Shown piece after piece: positions 55,417 to 64,000 of a DNA stretch of 64,000 nucleotides. Both the position numbers and the translations under genes were made by a program. Source of the DNA: Thioalkalivibrio sp. ALJ21 (GTDB lineage Bacteria; Pseudomonadota; Gammaproteobacteria; Ectothiorhodospirales; Ectothiorhodospiraceae); contig NZ_KB905155.1 in the NCBI RefSeq assembly GCF_000378605.1, positions 620,001-684,000 on the forward strand, written 5' to 3'. Position 1 is the stretch's first letter. Each line of letters starts with the position of its first letter. The notes beneath the pieces were generated by a model. The model made no database searches, was not told the DNA's origin, and saw only the letters and a list, made by a program, of their open reading frames with translations.

Positions 55417-56256
55417 TCAGTCCAGCAGGATGGCCTGCATCTGTCCGAGCTGTTTCCGGGCATCGCCGATCACGGCCTCGTAGGTCTCCATCTCCAGGCC
55501 AATGCGGTCGAAGGTTTCCGCCTCCACGGGCGGAACGAAGCGTTCGCCCGACGAGCCCAGCCGCAAGGCATTGGCGATGCTGTCGGCGACATGGACGATC
55601 GCGGTTTCGACCGGAAAGGCCTGCGCGTCACGCGGCGCATGGTGGAAACGGGTGGCCTCCACCTGTGCCGGCGACATGTTCCATTGCTCCATCAATTCGG
55701 CGCCAATGGCGGCGTGGTCGAAGCCGAGAAACTCCATCTCTGCCTCGAACAGCAGCATGCGTTCCCGCTCGCGGATATTGATCAGCTCCTCGGTGCGACT
55801 GGACAGATGCAGGAACATCAGCAGACGTCCCAGGTCATGCATGATCCCGTAGAGGTAAAGCCGTTCGATGTTGGCCTCGCGCCGGAATCGGGCGATCGAG
55901 CGGCTCAGTACGCCGACGGCGAGACTGTGCCGCCAGAAGGACTCCATGTCCACGCCGATGACGGGTACGCCGCGAAAGTGCTCGATTACGACCGTCGACA
56001 TCACGATCTGCCGCATCTGTTGCAGGCCGATGATGGAGACCGCCCGGTGCAGGGTGTCGATCGGCTCCGGGAAACCATAGAGCGAGGAATTCGCCACCTT
56101 GAGCGTCTTGGCCGCGATCGTGGGGTCCAGTTCGACCGCCTCGGTGATGGCCGCGACATTGGCCGTCGGGTCGCTCAGGCGTGTGAAGATGGTGTTGTAG
56201 CTTCCGGAGAAGCTGCACAGAGCGTCATCCGCGGCGAGGAATTCATCGACGGTCAT
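55417..56256 (-). CDS. HDOD-domain protein
   Basis: The 279-aa protein is an HDOD domain, a catalytically inactive relative of HD phosphohydrolases used in bacterial signalling. Visible blocks are TANVAAITEAVELDPTIAAKTLKVANSSLYG, IDTLHRAVSIIGLQQMRQIVMS, LYGIMHDLGRLLM, FGFDHAAIG-like (FLGFDHAAIGAELMEQW) and ETAIVHVADSIANAL. The ATG at 56256 overlaps the stop of the upstream gene by 4 nt (ATGA), so the pair is translationally coupled. The GGDEF-EAL gene follows, suggesting a shared signalling role. Confidence 0.9.
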   Translation of the reverse strand: MTVDEFLAADDALCSFSGSYNTIFTRLSDPTANVAAITEAVELDPTIAAKTLKVANSSLYGFPEPIDTLHRAVSIIGLQQMRQIVMSTVVIEHFRGVPVIGVDMESFWRHSLAVGVLSRSIARFRREANIERLYLYGIMHDLGRLLMFLHLSSRTEELINIRERERMLLFEAEMEFLGFDHAAIGAELMEQWNMSPAQVEATRFHHAPRDAQAFPVETAIVHVADSIANALRLGSSGERFVPPVEAETFDRIGLEMETYEAVIGDARKQLGQMQAILLD

Positions 56257-56645
56257 GCCTGTTCGCTCTGCCTTCTCGGTGCATAGCGGCACAGGTCATC
56301 CAGCAGGGCTTTCCGCGCCAGAAGGTAGATGCCAGACATGGGGTGGTCCTCGATCGAGCAGTGCTGAAAACGCTCGGCTAGGATCTCGTCGGCGCGGGCC
56401 TCCATCTCGGGGGTAGGCTCGGTCGCGGGAGGCTCGTCATGCTCGTCCGGGGACGACATGGAGGCGTCGTCGGCACCCTCATCCAGCACTTCGACCGCCG
56501 TGATTCCCCAGGACAGCAGTACCCGAATCTGCTTGTCCTGGAGGACCATGCCAGCGGGGATTAGCAGCCTGCCCGAGCGGTCATAAACCGCAGTCGCCAG
56601 TGTATGGCCGGACCTCACGTCCTCTATAGGTACCCGCCGCGTCAT
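56253..56645 (-). CDS. Small protein of unknown function coupled to HDOD protein
   Basis: The 130-aa protein is not assigned. Its first 55 residues (RVPIEDVRSGHTLATAVYDRSGRLLIPAGMVLQDKQIRVLLSWGITAVEV) resemble the small beta domain often found before HD-GYP or in c-di-GMP output proteins. An acidic Pro/Glu linker follows, then a helical end (ARADEILAERFQHCSIEDHPMSGIYLLARKALLDDLCRY). It starts 15 nt after acnA and overlaps the HDOD gene. The two might act as one split protein. Confidence 0.8.
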   Translation of the reverse strand: MTRRVPIEDVRSGHTLATAVYDRSGRLLIPAGMVLQDKQIRVLLSWGITAVEVLDEGADDASMSSPDEHDEPPATEPTPEMEARADEILAERFQHCSIEDHPMSGIYLLARKALLDDLCRYAPRRQSEQA

Positions 56646-56660
56646 GAAGTGACCTTAGTC

Positions 56661-59408
<2,748 letters not shown>

Positions 59409-59424
59409 GATGCGCTATCCGCTG

Positions 59425-60054
59425 TCAGGTGTTCAGTCGTTGAAGGATGTGGTCCGCTTCGCTAATTAGTCGCTTGCGGCCCAGAAGGAGCTTCCAGCGA
59501 GACCCACCCGCCTGGCGCCAGAGCACGGCGGCACGGATGCCGGCCAGCAGCAGGGCGCGCACACGCGCGGCGATCTCGGGATTGGAAAGATGATTCTGCT
59601 CGCCCTGGACGACGATACGGGGGCCCAGCTCGGAGATGGTCTCCTTGTATATCTCGGCCAGGCGGGCGATCACGCTCTCGTGCGTGATGGTGAAATAATC
59701 CACCTGCCGCTGGGCACCCTGCAGCCCGTCGCCCAGCTTTTGCAGCATGTCCGGACGTTTTTGCAGCTTGCGTTCCAGAAAGATCAGGCCGACCGCGTAA
59801 CGGGTGATCTCCATATCCGGTGGTTTGCCGCCATTTTGCAGCTGGCTCTGTACCCGCTCCAGGCCCGGGCGCAGGCTGCTGGCGCCACGGTAGACATCCT
59901 CGGGCGTCTCCGCATCGAACGCGAACAGGCTGCCGATCAGGATCTCGAATTCGTACTCGTCGCAGCTGCCGCGCCAGGCCAGGTCCTTGACCAGGCTCGC
60001 GCATTGGAAGAGGGCGGCCAACGCCAGGGTGCGGTTGTGGTCGTTACGGTCCAA
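59425..60054 (-). CDS. hflD: HflD-family protein
   Basis: HflD is a peripheral inner-membrane protein first found to influence lambda lysogeny by binding CII; its general role is unclear. The 209-aa helical protein has LALAALFQCASLVKDLAWRG, LRPGLERVQSQL, RYAVGLIFLERKL, and LSNPEIAARVRALLLAGIRAAVLWRQAGG with KLLLGRKRLI. The last block is the family mark. It follows mnmA by 53 nt, as in E. coli. Confidence 0.95.
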   Translation of the reverse strand: MDRNDHNRTLALAALFQCASLVKDLAWRGSCDEYEFEILIGSLFAFDAETPEDVYRGASSLRPGLERVQSQLQNGGKPPDMEITRYAVGLIFLERKLQKRPDMLQKLGDGLQGAQRQVDYFTITHESVIARLAEIYKETISELGPRIVVQGEQNHLSNPEIAARVRALLLAGIRAAVLWRQAGGSRWKLLLGRKRLISEADHILQRLNT

Positions 60055-60107
60055 GCCGGAGGGCTCCCGGAGCAGGCGTGAGTGGGTGGATACGGAAAAC
60101 GCGCCTA

Positions 60108-61229
60108 CTATACCGGAACCGGGGCTTCCGGCTCACTGGCCAGTGTGCGGCGGGTGGCAATCACGGCACCCCCCAGACACACATCGCCGTCATAAAAAAC
60201 CGCCGACTGACCGGGCGTGGCCGCACGCTGAGGGGACTCGAAGCGAACGCGTAGACGGTCCCCATCGACGGATTCCAACCGGCAGGGCTGCAAGGGCTGG
60301 CGATGACGCAGGCGTGCCATCAGCGGCTGTCCCGGTTCGGGCGGGCGGTGAATCCAGTGGACGGACTCTGTCTCGATCTCGGGACTCATCAGCAGCGGAT
60401 GCTGCGGGTCCTGCGCGACGATCAGCCGATTGCTCCCCAGGTCCTTGTCCACGACATACCAGGGGGCCTCGGGAAACCCGTCGATCCCGCCAATGCCGAG
60501 TCCCTGGCGCTGTCCCAGGGTGTAGAACATCAGGCCCTGGTGGTGCCCCACGACCTGACCTTCGGGCGTGCACATCTCGCCCTCCGGCGCCCGCAGGTAT
60601 TGCGCCAGGAAATCACGGAAGCGGCGCTCGCCGATGAAGCAGATGCCGGTGGAATCCTTGCGGGCGTGGTTGGGCAGCCCCAGCTCGCGGGCGCGCGCCC
60701 GGACCTGGTCCTTGGGGATGTCCCCCAGCGGGAACAGCGCAGGGCGCAGCTGTTCCTGCGTCAGGGTATGCAGGAAATAGGTCTGATCCTTGTTGGCATC
60801 CGTCGCCATGCACAGCTCGCTGTGGTCGGGGAGGTGGCGCACGCGGGCGTAGTGGCCGGTGGCGATCCATTGCGCGCCCAGTTGGCGGGCGTGATCCAGG
60901 AACGAGCGGAACTTGATCTCGCGGTTGCACAGGATGTCCGGATTCGGCGTCCGGCCAGCCTCGTACTCGTGCAGGAAATGGCGAAACACCCGCTGGCGAT
61001 AGTCCTCGGCGAAGTTCGCCTTGTGCAGGGGGATCTCGAGACAGGCCGCGACCTCGCGGGCCATTTCGTAGTCGGCCTCGGCGGCGCAGTACTCCGCGTC
61101 GTCGTCATCCTCCCAGTTCTTCATGAACAGGCCTTCCACCCGATAGCCGGCCTCCAGCAGGCGGCTGGCCGCCACGGCCGAGTCCACCCCGCCCGACAGG
61201 CCCACGATGACCCGGTCGGGGCTGCTCAC
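60108..61229 (-). CDS. mnmA: tRNA 2-thiouridylase MnmA
   Basis: MnmA adenylates and thiolates uridine 34 in tRNAs for Lys, Glu and Gln. The 373-aa protein has the PP-loop VIVGLSGGVDSAVAASRLLE and GLFMKNWEDDDDAEYCAAEAD. Two catalytic Cys lie in NPDILCNREIKF and DSTGICFIGERRF. GHYARVRH, KDQTYFLHTL and FYTLGQRQGLGIGG are also present. The GTG at 61229 follows GGAGGGG and overlaps the NudJ stop (GTGA); longer starts upstream run through nudJ in another frame. Confidence 0.97.
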   Translation of the reverse strand: MSSPDRVIVGLSGGVDSAVAASRLLEAGYRVEGLFMKNWEDDDDAEYCAAEADYEMAREVAACLEIPLHKANFAEDYRQRVFRHFLHEYEAGRTPNPDILCNREIKFRSFLDHARQLGAQWIATGHYARVRHLPDHSELCMATDANKDQTYFLHTLTQEQLRPALFPLGDIPKDQVRARARELGLPNHARKDSTGICFIGERRFRDFLAQYLRAPEGEMCTPEGQVVGHHQGLMFYTLGQRQGLGIGGIDGFPEAPWYVVDKDLGSNRLIVAQDPQHPLLMSPEIETESVHWIHRPPEPGQPLMARLRHRQPLQPCRLESVDGDRLRVRFESPQRAATPGQSAVFYDGDVCLGGAVIATRRTLASEPEAPVPV

Positions 61230-61687
61230 GGCCCCTCCGCATGAATCAGTGAGCCGGCCGCCGCGAGCGGCAGGCGCATCCCGTCCTGATAGCGGCGGAT
61301 GCTGCGCAGGACCAGCGGGCTGCGCAGCGGCCATCCGCGACGCGCCTCATCCGGTGTCAGCCAGTGGAGGGCATGGATGGCGGGGTCGCGGGCCGGCGGA
61401 TGGCTGGGGTCGCTTGCCGTGCCGCAGAACGCGACGCGCAGCGTCACCGCGCCATTGGCGAGCGCGAGCAGGTCGCAGCCGAGCAGGGCCTCCGGCTGGA
61501 AGTCCAGACAGGTCTCCTCGCGGACCTCGCGAATCACCGCTTCGACCAGGTCTTCCTCGGCATCGAGATGGCCGGCTGGCTGGTTCAGTACATGGCGGCC
61601 GTCGTCCGTCTCCTCGACGAACAGGAAGCGCCCGTCCCGCTCGATGACGGCAGCGACGGTGATATGGCAGGGCAGGCGTTCGGTCAT
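61226..61687 (-). CDS. nudJ: Nudix hydrolase NudJ
   Basis: NudJ is a Nudix phosphatase acting on thiamine and nucleotide pyrophosphates. The 153-aa protein shows HITVAAVIERDGRFLFVEE and the Nudix box GHLDAEEDLVEAVIREVREE, then TCLDF. In the box the usual Gly after EEx is Cys, while the metal-binding REVREE is intact. The gene order nudJ-mnmA-hflD is the same as in E. coli and supports the name. It heads a minus-strand run of seven genes. Confidence 0.92.
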   Translation of the reverse strand: MTERLPCHITVAAVIERDGRFLFVEETDDGRHVLNQPAGHLDAEEDLVEAVIREVREETCLDFQPEALLGCDLLALANGAVTLRVAFCGTASDPSHPPARDPAIHALHWLTPDEARRGWPLRSPLVLRSIRRYQDGMRLPLAAAGSLIHAEGP

Positions 61688-61766
61688 GCCGCGAATGATA
61701 ACGCAGCGGCCCGTCGCACTGGCGTTTTGCAGACCACGTTCCCCTCGGCGGGAGCGGATGGGTATG

Positions 61767-61772
61767 TATAAT
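61767..61772 (+). promoter_or_regulatory. Probable -10 element of icd
   Basis: A consensus TATAAT lies 40 nt upstream of the icd ATG, followed by a leader with AAGGAG (61802-61807). No good -35 is visible at the usual distance, so the call rests on the -10 and position. Confidence 0.55.
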
Positions 61773-61812
61773 CCCGGAGAACGAATTCAATTCTCACGCA
61801 CAAGGAGTTTGC

Positions 61813-63069
<1,257 letters not shown>

Positions 63070-63134
63070 TGACAGCGGGTGCGGGCACTTGGCCCGAGCC
63101 CGGAACCGAACGACCATGAACATGGCCTAAGGAC

Positions 63135-63165
63135 CCAGGGAGACATTGGATCAGTGTTTCCCTGG
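63135..63165. repeat. Dispersed palindrome, copy 2
   Basis: A 31-nt hairpin between icd and clpS has 14-bp arms (CCAGGGAGACATTG / CAGTGTTTCCCTGG, two G-T pairs) and a 3-nt loop. Its core ATCAGTGTTTCCC is shared with the element at 34268-34291. It has no T-run. Confidence 0.65.
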
Positions 63166-63212
63166 ATGGCCGAACTGGCATGACCAAACCGCTGAAAGCG
63201 TGAGTTCGACCG

Positions 63213-63539
63213 ATGAGTGAGAAAAAGCCCCAGATCCCCGATCACGACAGCAATACCGCGGTCGAAGAATCGAGGCCGGAGCTCAAGCCACCGCGGCAGT
63301 ACAAGGTGGTGCTGCTCAACGACGACTTCACGCCTATGGAGTTCGTGGTCGAGGTGCTGGAGACCTTCTTCAGTATGGATCGCGAAAAGGCCACCCAGGT
63401 GATGCTGCACGTGCATACACGCGGCAAGGGAGTATGCGGCATCTATACCCGGGACGTGGCCGAGACGAAGGTGGCACAGGTGAACGATTACGCCCGTAGC
63501 CACCAGCATCCACTGCTTTGCTCGATGGAGGAGGTCTGA
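63213..63539 (+). CDS. clpS: ATP-dependent Clp protease adaptor ClpS
   Basis: ClpS delivers N-degron proteins to ClpAP. The 108-aa protein has a flexible N-terminal tail and the core [35 protein letters not shown]. The hydrophobic pocket residues and [20 protein letters not shown] follow, all family-typical. It stands directly before clpA, separated by 5 nt, the universal gammaproteobacterial order. Confidence 0.97.
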   Translation: MSEKKPQIPDHDSNTAVEESRPELKPPRQYKVVLLNDDFTPMEFVVEVLETFFSMDREKATQVMLHVHTRGKGVCGIYTRDVAETKVAQVNDYARSHQHPLLCSMEEV

Positions 63540-63544
63540 CTCCC

Positions 63545-64000
63545 ATGCTCGACAAGGAACTCGAATTCAGCCTGAACATGGTCTTCAAGGAAGCGCGGGA
63601 GAAGCGCCACGAGTTCGTGACCGTGGAGCACCTCCTGATGGCGCTGGCGCAGAATCCCAGCGCCGCAACGGTGCTGCGCGCCTGTGGGGGCGATCTCGAC
63701 CGCATCCGCGACGAGCTCGAGGTATACATCGACGAGAACACCCCGCGCATCCCGCCGAATGACTCACGCGAGACGCAGCCGACCCTGGGGTTCCAGCGGG
63801 TCCTGCAACGGGCGGTCTTTCATGTGCAGTCCAGCGGCCGCAAGGAGGTCTCCGGGGCGAACGTGCTGGTCGCGCTGTTCGGCGAACAGGACAGCCAGGC
63901 GCTTTACGTGCTCGGGCAGCAGAACATCAGCCGCCTGGACGTGGTGAATTTCATCTCTCACGGCATCTCCAAGGTTGGAGAAGACGAACTGGGGGGGCAG
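63545..64000 (+). CDS. clpA: ATP-dependent Clp protease ATPase ClpA, N-terminal part (cut by window edge)
   Basis: The first 152 codons of ClpA, the AAA+ unfoldase of ClpAP, are present. The Clp N-domain double repeat is clear: LEFSLNMVFKEAREKRHEFVTVEHLLMALAQNP, then LGFQRVLQRAVFHVQSSGRKEVSGANVLVALFGEQDSQALYVL. This domain binds ClpS. The two ATPase modules lie beyond the window. The frame is still open at base 64000. Confidence 0.96.
   Translation, partial: MLDKELEFSLNMVFKEAREKRHEFVTVEHLLMALAQNPSAATVLRACGGDLDRIRDELEVYIDENTPRIPPNDSRETQPTLGFQRVLQRAVFHVQSSGRKEVSGANVLVALFGEQDSQALYVLGQQNISRLDVVNFISHGISKVGEDELGGQ

Overview
The window is a contiguous, GC-rich, gene-dense chromosome segment from a gammaproteobacterium. 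The best-supported guess is a Chromatiales/Ectothiorhodospiraceae relative such as Thioalkalivibrio. That rests on classic gammaproteobacterial gene orders (queA-tgt-yajC-secD-secF; surE-pcm-yqaA-nlpD-rpoS; nudJ-mnmA-hflD), acidic proteins and high GC. The genus is inference; the class is well supported. About 54 protein genes and two tRNA genes are called; glutathione peroxidase (left edge) and clpA (right edge) are cut by the window. No rRNA, prophage, CRISPR array, transposase or plasmid function was seen.

Bases 1-18075 hold the most distinctive region: a complete Lap-type surface-adhesion system. After gpx and tadA come the type I secretion ABC transporter (lapB), its membrane-fusion partner (lapC) and a LuxR-type regulator with a degenerate receiver. 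Three tandem LapA-like secreted proteins follow (1286, 620 and 537 aa), with a small conserved protein between the first and second. Then come lapD (c-di-GMP receptor with inactive GGDEF and EAL domains) and lapG (periplasmic cysteine protease) on the minus strand, and lapE (TolC-like outer-membrane channel). All three secreted proteins carry an N-terminal retention module ending in a Pro-Ala-Ala-Gly LapG-type site. In the standard model LapB/LapC/LapE export the adhesins, the N-terminus holds them in the outer-membrane pore, and c-di-GMP-bound LapD sequesters LapG so that they stay on the cell. Adhesins 1 and 3 share a TGTAC palindrome exactly 79 nt before their start codons; adhesin 2 lacks it.

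Bases 18100-35750 hold tRNA-Thr and tRNA-Leu, the queuosine/Sec operon, four minus-strand envelope or unknown genes, and a plus-strand operon (PBP1b, LpoP-like lipoprotein, YoaA helicase, TsaB, TruD). Two minus-strand sensors follow: a short LOV blue-light photoreceptor very like the stand-alone Pseudomonas LOV proteins, and an exported haem-motif DUF3365 protein. With smr, they sit between truD and surE, which are commonly close together.

Bases 35751-53418 hold smr, surE-pcm-yqaA-nlpD-rpoS, an Mth938-like gene, alaC-hom-thrC (amino-acid synthesis), a divergent pair of riboflavin-type enzymes (RibD_C-like reductase and GTP cyclohydrolase II with an unusual N-terminus), glutamate dehydrogenase, dusA, purB-roxA and fumC.

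Bases 53422-64000 hold a long minus-strand cluster running nudJ-mnmA-hflD-acnA-unknown-HDOD-(GAF-GGDEF-EAL), then icd, clpS and the start of clpA on the plus strand. The GAF-GGDEF-EAL protein keeps both catalytic signatures, so it could set c-di-GMP levels that LapD reads; that link is inference.

Non-coding elements include five strong terminator hairpins, a 93-nt REP-like inverted repeat, two copies of another dispersed palindrome, a 15-bp x 10 VNTR inside adhesin 3, and a perfect 288-bp tandem duplication inside adhesin 1.
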